Shown one piece after another: positions 6,712 to 14,362 of a stretch of 30,343 nt of DNA. Within the stretch, counting starts at the first letter, position 1. Each line of letters starts with the position of its first letter. Both the position numbers and the translations under genes were made by a program. The notes beneath the pieces were generated by a model that was not told the origin of the DNA, searched no databases, and saw only the letters and a program-made list of their open reading frames with translations. This DNA comes from a bacterium (GTDB lineage: Bacteria; Eremiobacterota; Eremiobacteria; Baltobacterales; Baltobacteraceae): NCBI GenBank assembly GCA_021784715.1, contig JAJYHP010000176.1, positions 1 to 30,343 of the forward strand, read 5' to 3'.

Positions 6712-9366
6712 GTGAAAAAGCTACTCGGCCTCGCGTTGCTCTGCGTTGGGATCGCTCTTAACGTGGCAACGTCGAGCGCGGCTCCGTTGGGCGCCATTCA
6801 CGGTCGCATCGTCGCATCGCGCGCCGATCGCGATCTCGCAGGCGCGATTATTAAGGCGCGGCTGCGCGGCGCCGCCTCGGCGGTCGTCGCAACGACCCGG
6901 GAAAACGGTTCCTTTCGTTTGCCCGATCTTCGGCCTGGAACCTACGTGCTCACCGTCGACGGGCGCTTTCAAGAACTCGCGCCGTATACCGTTGCCATCG
7001 TCGGTGGAATGACGAAAAGCGTGCGTCTTCACGTTCTGGCCGTCGTTTCGCATATCACCATTCAGGGGCACTCGGTACGGCCGCTTCCGACCTACTCGAA
7101 GGTCTTTCGCACGGCGCAAACGCAAGTGCTGCTCGGGAAGACGCAGATCGCTTCGCAAGGCGCCCTCGCGGGATCGGCACAGTTGCTGCAAACCGCGCCG
7201 GGCGTGCTCGTCTCCAGCTACGGATCGACCGGAGCCGCAAAATCGATGATTACGGTGCGCGGCTTCAAACAAGGCTGGGCGAACCAAGCCGGAATCGTCG
7301 ATAACGGGATGATCGGCGTCACCCTGAACGGCGTCTTTCTTAACAATCCACAGACCGGGCAATGGCAGGCCGACGAAATTCCCGATCTCTCGATCCTCGA
7401 TGGGATGGCCGTGGAATACGGCCCCGGCAGCCCCATGACGCGTACCTTCGACAGCATCGGCGGCACGCTCAATTTCTACACCCAACTCCCCGAAAATGCG
7501 CCGCACCTCCACCTCTCGGGATCGAGCGGGAATTATGGCGGAAGCGCGTTCCACGTCGACTATAGCGCTCCGCTCTCCAAACACCTCGGCTTCATCATCT
7601 CGCACGGGCGCACGTTCACGCAGGGATATCGCAATATCATCGGAAGCGGCAGCACCGCGCCGGGTTCGACCTATGCGACCTTCGGCGAAGTCGTCGATAA
7701 ATTCGAACACGGCTCGCTCGACGTCTTTGGGTATAGCGCCTCGGGAACCGAGATGCGTCCGAATTTGATCCCGCTCTCTCCGTTGCAGAATTACGACGGC
7801 AACGGCAATCCGATCGTCGGCTCGTACGTTACCGCTAACGGCTTCGATCTCAACGGCAATCCGATTCCCGGCGCGACCTATAGTCAGCAAACCTCGGGCT
7901 TCTATTCGGCGCTCCCGCTCGGCGTTTGGCAGAAGACCGATTCGAACAGCACCCGCCTCATCGCCGCCGATCTCGAATATGGTTTGAAAAACGGCTGGTC
8001 GCTCTCGGACCTCCTCGCCTATCGTCACGGCGATCGCCTCCACGTGAAAAATTTCAATTTCGACCAAGCGAATAACTCGGGTCGCTTCGAATATAACAAT
8101 CCGTTCTCCAATGCGCTCTCGGAGAAGTTAACGTTCCATCACGTGAACGTGCGCAATGGAGACACACTCGACATTGGTAGCGAGCTCTTTGGTTCGCTCT
8201 ATAACACCCGCAACGCATTCTATAACTCCGACCCGGTGCAGTCGGCGCCGAGCGCGCCTTCGACGATCGTTCAGCCGTCGATCTATCGCAACAACGATTT
8301 CCAACAGAAGAACTTCACGTTCTTCGGGCAGTACCTCATGCGCTTCGGTCATCGCTGGAAGTTCACACCGGGGTTTCGCTATGTGTCGTTGGCGACGAAT
8401 TTTACCAACGCGGGCTTCCAAGGATTCCCGCAATGTCAGGGCGTTTCGTCATCGAGCGGTATCTGCACGAACAAAACGAAACTCGGCAATTCAGGAACGG
8501 TCTTTGCCGGGATCGAGCCCTCGGCGGAGTTGCAGTTTCTCGCCAATCCGAATCTCGCGCTCTACGCCAACTTCGGGCGCGCGCTTCGCAGCCCGCAGAC
8601 CTCACCCGGCGGCCCCTATCAAGGCATTCCGGTTGCGGGGCTCTCGCCGGAGACGGGAACGAACCAAGAGGTCGGCGTGAAATACTTCCGGCGCTTTGCC
8701 GGGCGGATGCTCGACGGATCGCCGCGCGAGGCGTTCCTGACGGCGAGCTTCTTCGACGAACGCGTGCGCGACCAATATATCCCCATCGTGATCGGCGCCG
8801 GCGTGAAGGTCGCCTCGGCGTCGGGCAGCTCGCGCTACTCCGGGCTGACGCTCGCATTCGATCGCACCTTCGGGCGCAGCGTCGAACTCTTCGGTGGCCT
8901 CTCGACGACGCATGCCTACTTCGATTCCTACGACTACCTCGGAACCAACTACAGCGGCCTTCCGGTGACGCAGGTGCCGACATTCGCCTACAACATCGGC
9001 GTCGCCGGACAGGAGCGCGCGGGAACCGGCGTCGTGACCGGACGCCTTTGGGATAATTTCACGGGCCCGCAGGCGATGTGGAATAACCTCCTCGGTCAAC
9101 CCGATCCCAACGGACTCCAAATTCCAAGCTACGGTGTCGTGAATGCTTCGATCGGGTATGCGACCGCGAGCGTCGGGAAACCGATCGGCTTCACGCTCTC
9201 GGTAAACAACCTCTTCGACAAACGGTACAACTCCTTCGAATACGTCACTAGCGGCGCGTATTTCGGCGGTGGAATCGGCCAGAGCAATCTCGCCGGTCCC
9301 GGTGCGATTCTCGCCGAGCCCGGCGCCCCACGGGAAGTGCAGTTCACCGTGAGCATTCGCGACTAG
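6712..9366 (+). CDS. TonB-dependent outer-membrane receptor with N-terminal carboxypeptidase-regulatory-like domain
   Basis: An 884-residue outer-membrane active transporter. Residues 1-24 are a signal peptide (MKKLLGLALLCVGIAL). About 26-110 form a carboxypeptidase-regulatory-like beta-sandwich (IHGRIVASRADRDLAGA, then GSFRLPDLRPGTYVL), common in receptors of Bacteroidota, Acidobacteria and related phyla. About 130-255 are the plug domain (SMITVRGF, IGVTLNGVFLNNPQTG, VEYGPGSPM, IGGTLNFYTQ). The rest is a 22-strand-type barrel ending VQFTVSIRD; it includes SVNNLFDKRYNSF, typical of the penultimate strands. The GTG start is supported by AGGGG about 10 nt upstream. The ligand cannot be told from sequence; metal chelates are plausible given the DtxR gene 3.7 kb upstream, but this is inference. 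No TonB/ExbB/ExbD genes are in the window. Confidence 0.92.
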   Translation: MKKLLGLALLCVGIALNVATSSAAPLGAIHGRIVASRADRDLAGAIIKARLRGAASAVVATTRENGSFRLPDLRPGTYVLTVDGRFQELAPYTVAIVGGMTKSVRLHVLAVVSHITIQGHSVRPLPTYSKVFRTAQTQVLLGKTQIASQGALAGSAQLLQTAPGVLVSSYGSTGAAKSMITVRGFKQGWANQAGIVDNGMIGVTLNGVFLNNPQTGQWQADEIPDLSILDGMAVEYGPGSPMTRTFDSIGGTLNFYTQLPENAPHLHLSGSSGNYGGSAFHVDYSAPLSKHLGFIISHGRTFTQGYRNIIGSGSTAPGSTYATFGEVVDKFEHGSLDVFGYSASGTEMRPNLIPLSPLQNYDGNGNPIVGSYVTANGFDLNGNPIPGATYSQQTSGFYSALPLGVWQKTDSNSTRLIAADLEYGLKNGWSLSDLLAYRHGDRLHVKNFNFDQANNSGRFEYNNPFSNALSEKLTFHHVNVRNGDTLDIGSELFGSLYNTRNAFYNSDPVQSAPSAPSTIVQPSIYRNNDFQQKNFTFFGQYLMRFGHRWKFTPGFRYVSLATNFTNAGFQGFPQCQGVSSSSGICTNKTKLGNSGTVFAGIEPSAELQFLANPNLALYANFGRALRSPQTSPGGPYQGIPVAGLSPETGTNQEVGVKYFRRFAGRMLDGSPREAFLTASFFDERVRDQYIPIVIGAGVKVASASGSSRYSGLTLAFDRTFGRSVELFGGLSTTHAYFDSYDYLGTNYSGLPVTQVPTFAYNIGVAGQERAGTGVVTGRLWDNFTGPQAMWNNLLGQPDPNGLQIPSYGVVNASIGYATASVGKPIGFTLSVNNLFDKRYNSFEYVTSGAYFGGGIGQSNLAGPGAILAEPGAPREVQFTVSIRD

Positions 9367-11318
9367 TCCTCGCTTCCGGCTTCGCTCCGAGCGCGCTCTT
9401 GTAGTTCGCTCACGACACCGGAGTCGGCGAGCGTCGTGGTGTCGCCGAGGGTTCTTCCCTCGGCGATATCGCGTAGCAGGCGACGCATGATCTTTCCGCT
9501 ACGCGTCTTGGGAAGTTCGGGGGTAAACGTCACGTACTTCGGACGGGTGAATTTCCCGAGCTTGCCCATCACGTGATCGCGCAAGGCGTCGGCGAGCATC
9601 GGGCCGCTCTCGAAGCCGCCGCGCAGCGTTACGAACGCATAGATCGCCTGCCCGGTGACGTCATCGTTCTTCGCGCAGACGGCGGCCTCGGCGACGGCGT
9701 GGTGATCGACGAGCGCGCTCTCGACTTCGGCGGTCGAAATGCGGTGCCCGCTCACGTTCATCACGTCGTCAATGCGCCCCATGAACCAGTAGTTGCCGTG
9801 CTCGTCGCGGTGGCAGCCGTCGCCGGCGAGATAGAGATGCGGGAACTTCGACCAGTAGGTTTCGCGAAAGCGATCGTCGTCGCCATAGATGCCGCGCGTC
9901 ATTCCCGGCCAGGGCCGCGTAATAACGATGTAGCCACCGCCGCCGAGCGGAACGCTCTTGCCGGCCTCGTCGACGATATCGGCGGAGATTCCGGGCAACG
10001 GTTTCGTCGCGCTTCCGGGGAGCGTCGTCGTCACGCCGGGCAACGGTGAGATCATGATACCGCCGGTCTCCGTCTGCCACCACGTATCGACGATGGGGCA
10101 TCGTCCGCCGCCGACGCGATCGCGATACCAAATCCAGGCCTCGGGATTGATCGGTTCTCCGACCGAGCCCAAGAGTCGCAACGAAGAAAGATCGTGGCGC
10201 TCTAAATGCTGCGTTCCCCATTTCATGAAGGTGCGAATCGCGGTCGGTGCGGTGTATAGGATGGTGACGCCGTAGCGTTCCACGATCTCCCAGAGGCGAT
10301 CTTTTTCCGGATAATCGGGCGTGCCTTCGTAGATGACGCTCGTCGCGCCGTTGCAGAGCGGCCCGTACACGATATACGAGTGCCCGGTCACCCAACCGAT
10401 ATCGGCGGCGCACCAATAGATGTCGCGCTCGGGTTTGAGATCGAAGACCAACTGGTGCGTCACGCTCACGTGGGTGAGGAAGCCGCCCGTCGTGTGTTTG
10501 ATCCCTTTGGGTTTCGCCGTCGTGCCGCTGGTGTAGAGAAGAAAGAGCAGATCCTCGGCCATCGTCTGCGCGGGCTCGCAGTGCGTCGATTCGTTCGCGA
10601 TGAGTTCGTCCCACCAGAGGTCGCGCCCCGGCATCATCGTTACCGGGTCGCCGACGCGTTTGGCGACGATACAGTGGCGGATCGAGGGCGTCTGCGCCAT
10701 CGCGACATCGCAGTTCGCCTTGAGCGGGACCCTGTTGCCGCGCCGCCAGCCTTGGTCGGCGGTAATTAACGCGACGCATTTTGCATCGTTGACGCGGTCG
10801 ATAATGGCATCGGGAGAGAAGCCGCCGAAGATGACGGAGTGCGCCGCGCCGATGCGCGCGCACGCCAACATCGCGACGGGCAGCTCGGGAATCATCGGCA
10901 TGTAGATCGCTACACGGTCGCCTCGTTCGATGCCGAGCCTCCGGAGCGCGTTGGCGAAGCGGCAGACCTCGTCGAGCAAGGCGCGATAGGTGATCGCGCG
11001 TCGGTCGCCGGGCTCGCCTTCGTAATAATAGGCGACCCGTTCCCCGTGCCCGGCCTCGACGTGGCGGTCGAGGCAGTTGACCGACGCATTGATCGCACCG
11101 TCGGCGAACCATTGCGCGAACGGCTCCTCCCAGTCGAGGATCCGAGTAAAGGGGCGCGACCAATGGAGCTTCCGGGCCCATGAGGCCCAGAAGGCGAGCG
11201 GGTCGGCCTCGGCTTCGGCGTAGACCCCGGGCCCGGCGTTCGCCTGGGCGGCGAAGGCGGGGGGCGGCGGGAAAGCACGCCGTTCGTCAAGCAGCGATTC
11301 GATGGCTTTCGATTCCAT
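9363..11318 (-). CDS. acs: Acetyl-CoA synthetase (AMP-forming)
   Basis: This enzyme activates acetate with ATP and CoA to acetyl-CoA via acetyl-AMP, in the cytosol. The chosen ATG gives 651 residues. Key residues then fall at the numbers known from Salmonella Acs: W414 of the acetate pocket (in DTWWQTETGG) and the catalytic, acetylatable K609 (PKTRSGKIMRR). This agreement is why I prefer it to an upstream in-frame start that would run through the CIRCE operator. Other motifs are YTSGTTAKPKG near 262 (ATP loop), GEPINPEAW near 387 and YLAGDG near 496. The stop codon overlaps that of the TonB receptor in CTAG. The start is 82 bp from hrcA on the opposite strand, so CIRCE lies in a shared divergent region. 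No clear Shine-Dalgarno is visible. Confidence 0.96.
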   Translation of the reverse strand: MESKAIESLLDERRAFPPPPAFAAQANAGPGVYAEAEADPLAFWASWARKLHWSRPFTRILDWEEPFAQWFADGAINASVNCLDRHVEAGHGERVAYYYEGEPGDRRAITYRALLDEVCRFANALRRLGIERGDRVAIYMPMIPELPVAMLACARIGAAHSVIFGGFSPDAIIDRVNDAKCVALITADQGWRRGNRVPLKANCDVAMAQTPSIRHCIVAKRVGDPVTMMPGRDLWWDELIANESTHCEPAQTMAEDLLFLLYTSGTTAKPKGIKHTTGGFLTHVSVTHQLVFDLKPERDIYWCAADIGWVTGHSYIVYGPLCNGATSVIYEGTPDYPEKDRLWEIVERYGVTILYTAPTAIRTFMKWGTQHLERHDLSSLRLLGSVGEPINPEAWIWYRDRVGGGRCPIVDTWWQTETGGIMISPLPGVTTTLPGSATKPLPGISADIVDEAGKSVPLGGGGYIVITRPWPGMTRGIYGDDDRFRETYWSKFPHLYLAGDGCHRDEHGNYWFMGRIDDVMNVSGHRISTAEVESALVDHHAVAEAAVCAKNDDVTGQAIYAFVTLRGGFESGPMLADALRDHVMGKLGKFTRPKYVTFTPELPKTRSGKIMRRLLRDIAEGRTLGDTTTLADSGVVSELQERARSEAGSED

Positions 11319-11363
11319 GGAGCGGTGATTGGCGGTCGACCTTTGTCGCCCTGGCGCCGGGCC

Positions 11364-11390
11364 TTCGCACTCGCTTGCTCGGAGTGCTAA
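11364..11390 (+). promoter_or_regulatory. CIRCE operator (HrcA binding site)
   Basis: The left arm TTCGCACTC (11364-11372), 9-nt spacer and right arm GAGTGCTAA (11382-11390) match the CIRCE consensus TTAGCACTC-N9-GAGTGCTAA in 17 of 18 arm positions. It lies 10 bp upstream of the hrcA ATG, so the HrcA repressor would control its own operon. It overlaps the predicted -10 box at its right end. Confidence 0.95.
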
Positions 11391-11393
11391 ACT
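11388..11393 (+). promoter_or_regulatory. -10-like element of hrcA, leaderless arrangement
   Basis: TAAACT fits TAnnnT and overlaps the end of CIRCE. The hrcA ATG follows after exactly 7 nt, so transcription would begin at or within a base or two of the start codon. A weak TTCGCA at 11364-11369 lies 18 bp upstream and could serve as the -35. There is no room for a spaced Shine-Dalgarno; the GAGGG abuts the ATG. Confidence 0.5.
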
Positions 11394-11400
11394 ACGAGGG

Positions 11401-12450
11401 ATGGAGAACGAGGTCGACGGTCTGGATAAGCGCAAAGCCTACATCCTCGCCACGGTCGTGTACGAGTACATCGCGACCGGGGAGCCGGTGGGCTCGCAGG
11501 CGCTCACGCAAAAGTACAACCTCGGCGTGAGCTCGGCGACCGTTCGCAACGAAATGGCCGACCTCGAAGCGGGCGGCTACCTGGAACAACCGCATACCTC
11601 CGCCGGGCGCGTGCCCTCCGATGCCGGATACCGGACCTACGTCGATGCGCTGATGTCGCCCGAAGAACTCGGTGCGGACGAACGGCGCCGCATCCGCGAC
11701 GAAATGCGCGACGCGCGCGCGCAACTCGACGAAATCGTCGAGCAGAGCAGCCGGCTCTTAGGGCGTCTCGCCGGAAATCTCGCCTTCGTGACCAAGCCGC
11801 AGAGCGATACGCAGAGTTTCCGCTACGCACAGCTCATCTGGATCGCCGATCGTTCGGGCATCGCCATCATCGTCACCTCGCTCGGCGTTGCATCGCAGTC
11901 GCTTTTCGAACTGCGCAACGACGTGACGCCCGACGATCTAACGCGGCTCTCCAACGCGCTCAACGCGCATTTCGCCGGCCGGCTGCTACGCGATTGCGAC
12001 GATCGGACGCTGACGACGGTGACGAAGGGTTGCGGTTTCGGCGACGATATGGCGGCCGCGGTGCGCGCCGCCTTCGTCGGAGCGCGAACCCAGGAGCAGC
12101 CCGGCATCTCCGCGTCGGGAGCGCAGCACTTACTCGACCAGCCGGAGTTTCGCGACGTGCGGAAATTGCGATCGATTCTCCGCATTCTCGAAGAGCAGCG
12201 GACGCTCTACGATCTCGTCGCCGATGCCTTCGATAGTCCGTCGGCGAGCGTGAAAATCGGGCACGAACTCGGCAGCGAAGAACTCGCGGATCTCTCGCTC
12301 GTTACGGTTCCCTATCGCTTTGGCGAACGTGCGGTTGGGATGCTCTCGATTCTCGGCCCGCGTCGAATGCCGTATGCTCGGCTCCTGGCGCTCGCGTCGG
12401 GAACCGCCGAGACGCTCTCCGAACGCCTCCACGATGTCGAAGTAAAATAA
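11401..12450 (+). CDS. hrcA: Heat-inducible transcription repressor HrcA
   Basis: A 349-residue repressor of class I heat-shock genes that binds CIRCE and is kept active by GroEL in characterised bacteria. The N-terminal winged helix contains EYIATGEPVGSQAL and VSSATVRNEMADLE; the HTSAGRVPSDAGYRTYVD hallmark follows at about residues 64-81. The C-terminal half carries the GAF-like HrcA domain, ending LVTVPYRFGERAVGMLSILGP and MPYARLLALA. The ATG at 11401 gives the usual HrcA N-terminus; the frame is open upstream, but that would place the operator inside the gene. dnaJ follows after 21 nt. In many bacteria grpE and dnaK lie between hrcA and dnaJ; here neither does. Confidence 0.97.
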   Translation: MENEVDGLDKRKAYILATVVYEYIATGEPVGSQALTQKYNLGVSSATVRNEMADLEAGGYLEQPHTSAGRVPSDAGYRTYVDALMSPEELGADERRRIRDEMRDARAQLDEIVEQSSRLLGRLAGNLAFVTKPQSDTQSFRYAQLIWIADRSGIAIIVTSLGVASQSLFELRNDVTPDDLTRLSNALNAHFAGRLLRDCDDRTLTTVTKGCGFGDDMAAAVRAAFVGARTQEQPGISASGAQHLLDQPEFRDVRKLRSILRILEEQRTLYDLVADAFDSPSASVKIGHELGSEELADLSLVTVPYRFGERAVGMLSILGPRRMPYARLLALASGTAETLSERLHDVEVK

Positions 12451-12471
12451 GGAACGTACAGCAACACACCC

Positions 12472-13587
12472 ATGCCCAGCGTAGATTATTACGAAGTCTT
12501 AGGCGTTGCTCGCGATGCGGCACCCGAAGCGATCAAGCGCGCCTATCGCCAATTGGCGCGGCAGCATCATCCCGACGTCGCTTCCGATAAGGCGAACGCC
12601 GAAACGCGCTTTAAAGAAATCAACGAAGCGTACGAGGTGCTTTCGAACCCCGAGAAACGCGCGCGGTACGATCGCTACGGCAGTGCCGATCCCAACGAAG
12701 GCTTTACCGGCTCGCCGTTCGGCGGCGGCGGATTCGGCGATATCTTCGATATGTTCTTCAGCGAGATGCGCAACGGCGGCCAACAACGTCGCTCCGGGCC
12801 GCAACGTGGAAGCGACCTGCGCTACGATCTCGATATCTCGCTGGAAGAGGCGTTTAGCGGCACGACCCGCGAGCTCACCTTCACCCACCTCGGTCAATGC
12901 GAGCGTTGCGCCGGAAGCGGCGCCGCAGAAGGCAGCACCGTCGCTCCGTGCGTGCAATGTGCGGGCACCGGCGTCGTGCGCGTCGCGCGCCAAACGCCGC
13001 TCGGACAATTCGTCACGCAGAGCACCTGCCCGCGCTGCGGAGGCGACGGGCAGATGGTCGCTCGCCCGTGCGAGAGTTGCGGCGGGCGCGGACGCAAGGA
13101 GAGCGAACGCAAACTCACGGTGAAAATTCCCGCCGGTGTCGACGACGGCGCCCGCATTCGCATCGCCGGTAGCGGGGAAGGCGGTATCCGCGGCGGGGCC
13201 GCGGGGGATCTCTTCGTCTATCTTAGCGTGCGACGTCACGAGCGCTTTCGGCGCGAGGGTATGGATACGGCGGTCGATATTCCGATCGCATTCACGCATG
13301 CCGCGCTCGGCGCGACGTTGCGCGTCCCTTCGTTGGAGGGAGAACTCGATCTCACGATTCCACCCGGCACGCAAACGGGGACGACGCTGCGCATGCGCGG
13401 CCACGGCATGCCGAGCGTGCGCGGCGGGCAACGCGGCGATCATCACGTCACCGTTCACGTCGTCACGCCGACGCGCGTCTCGAAGAAGCAGCGCGAGTTA
13501 CTCGAAGAGTTCGCGAAGCTCGGCGGTGACGAAATAGAAGAACGCTCGTTCTTCGAACGCCTCAAAGAAGCGTTTCGCCCGGAGTAA
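12472..13587 (+). CDS. dnaJ: Chaperone protein DnaJ
   Basis: A full-length 371-residue type I Hsp40 that stimulates DnaK and binds unfolded proteins in the cytosol. The J-domain is at residues 4-70 with HPD at 33-35. A Gly/Phe-rich stretch follows (about 75-95, [13 protein letters not shown]). Four zinc-finger repeats come next: [24 protein letters not shown] and CESCGGRG. The C-terminal substrate domains end near 345. Nothing essential is missing. AAGGA upstream is about 18 nt from the ATG, too far for a usual ribosome binding site, so translation may depend on coupling to hrcA. A TAAAAT at 12443-12448 might be an internal -10, but no matching -35 was seen. Confidence 0.97.
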   Translation: MPSVDYYEVLGVARDAAPEAIKRAYRQLARQHHPDVASDKANAETRFKEINEAYEVLSNPEKRARYDRYGSADPNEGFTGSPFGGGGFGDIFDMFFSEMRNGGQQRRSGPQRGSDLRYDLDISLEEAFSGTTRELTFTHLGQCERCAGSGAAEGSTVAPCVQCAGTGVVRVARQTPLGQFVTQSTCPRCGGDGQMVARPCESCGGRGRKESERKLTVKIPAGVDDGARIRIAGSGEGGIRGGAAGDLFVYLSVRRHERFRREGMDTAVDIPIAFTHAALGATLRVPSLEGELDLTIPPGTQTGTTLRMRGHGMPSVRGGQRGDHHVTVHVVTPTRVSKKQRELLEEFAKLGGDEIEERSFFERLKEAFRPE

Positions 13588-13590
13588 CCG

Positions 13591-14316
13591 ATGGCGCGTT
13601 TTTTCGTCGAAGGGATCGTTCGCATCGGCGAAACCTGCGAGATCGCCGGCGAAGACGCGCGCAAGCTCAAGCTCGTTCTGCGCGCCCGTGTCGGAGACGA
13701 GGTCGAGATTGTGGATTCGTCGGGTGCGCGCTACCGCTGTACGATCGACCGGCTCGAGCGTGAAGTGCTGATCCTGCCGCGCGAGCGGCTCGCCGAACCC
13801 GTGCCGGAGCGTAGCCTCCGCTTCACGCTCGCACAGGGGATTCCCAAAGGCAGCAAGATGGATTACGTCGTCGAGAAGGCGAGCGAGCTCGGCGTCGCGC
13901 GGCTCGTGCCGCTCCTCATGGAGCGTTGCATCGCGCGTGAATGTTCGCCCGGGAAGATCGAGCGCTGGCGCCGCCTCGCCCGGGCGGCGGCGCTCCAATG
14001 CGGGCGCACCGAGCCGATGGAGATCGCGGAACCGATCTCGCTGGAGCGGCTCTTGCAGGAGAGCTCGGCGTACGATGCGTTGCTGCTGCCCTGGGAGTTG
14101 GCACCGCTGGATTCGCCGCTTCCCCTTCTGCGCGAGGCGCTCGCCGGAGCGGAGAGCGCACTCGGACTCATCGGCCCGGAGGGCGGTTTCAGTAGCGAGG
14201 AGGTCGACCGGGCCGCGGCGGCCGGGGCCCGTATGCTGCGCTTCGGAACGCGGATATTACGGACCGAAACGGCCGGACTCGTGCTCTCCGCTGCCGTACT
14301 TCTAACGGTGCTCTAA
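13591..14316 (+). CDS. rsmE: 16S rRNA (uracil(1498)-N(3))-methyltransferase RsmE
   Basis: A 241-residue SPOUT-class enzyme that methylates U1498 of 16S rRNA using S-adenosylmethionine. The N-terminal PUA-like part (residues 1-70) is followed by QGIPKGSKMDYVVEKASELG near 76. The C-terminal knot motifs are LIGPEGGFSSEEV near 194 and RILRTETAGL near 222. The gene begins 3 nt after the dnaJ stop, with GGAG 7 nt upstream of the ATG. The dnaJ-rsmE pairing is common in Gram-positive genomes, where prmA often lies between; prmA is absent here. A new promoter begins 11 bp after its stop, so this is probably the end of the heat-shock operon. Confidence 0.95.
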   Translation: MARFFVEGIVRIGETCEIAGEDARKLKLVLRARVGDEVEIVDSSGARYRCTIDRLEREVLILPRERLAEPVPERSLRFTLAQGIPKGSKMDYVVEKASELGVARLVPLLMERCIARECSPGKIERWRRLARAAALQCGRTEPMEIAEPISLERLLQESSAYDALLLPWELAPLDSPLPLLREALAGAESALGLIGPEGGFSSEEVDRAAAAGARMLRFGTRILRTETAGLVLSAAVLLTVL

Positions 14317-14326
14317 AAGCCGCGAG

Positions 14327-14355
14327 TTGACGGCCTGGGGGGGCTTGCGTATGCT
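14327..14355 (+). promoter_or_regulatory. Promoter of the tandem diguanylate cyclase genes
   Basis: TTGACG (14327-14332, 5 of 6 to TTGACA) and TATGCT (14350-14355, 4 of 6 to TATAAT) are separated by exactly 17 bp. The predicted start of transcription is 14362-14363, which is the ATG I annotate for the first cyclase. The spacer holds a run of seven G (14337-14343). Confidence 0.6.
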
Positions 14356-14362
14356 CGGAGGG

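Noticed and set aside
6721..8067. Long open frame (448 codons) antisense to the TonB receptor
   Set aside because: High GC content leaves antisense frames open. The translation is rich in Arg, Glu, Gly and Val without domain motifs, while the plus strand encodes a clear receptor.
9769..11181. Long open frame (470 codons) in another minus-strand frame inside acs
   Set aside because: The product is very rich in Arg and low in complexity, typical of an out-of-frame reading of a GC-rich gene; acs itself has full conserved motifs.
11319..11435. Upstream in-frame extension of acs through the CIRCE region
   Set aside because: It would add 39 unconserved residues and place the operator inside the gene; the chosen start restores W414 and K609 numbering.
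14327..14362. TTG (14327) or ATG (14351) as the start of the first cyclase
   Set aside because: Both fall on or within the -35 and -10 boxes of a well-spaced promoter; 14363 suits the predicted transcript start. ATG 14351 is still possible if transcription starts upstream.
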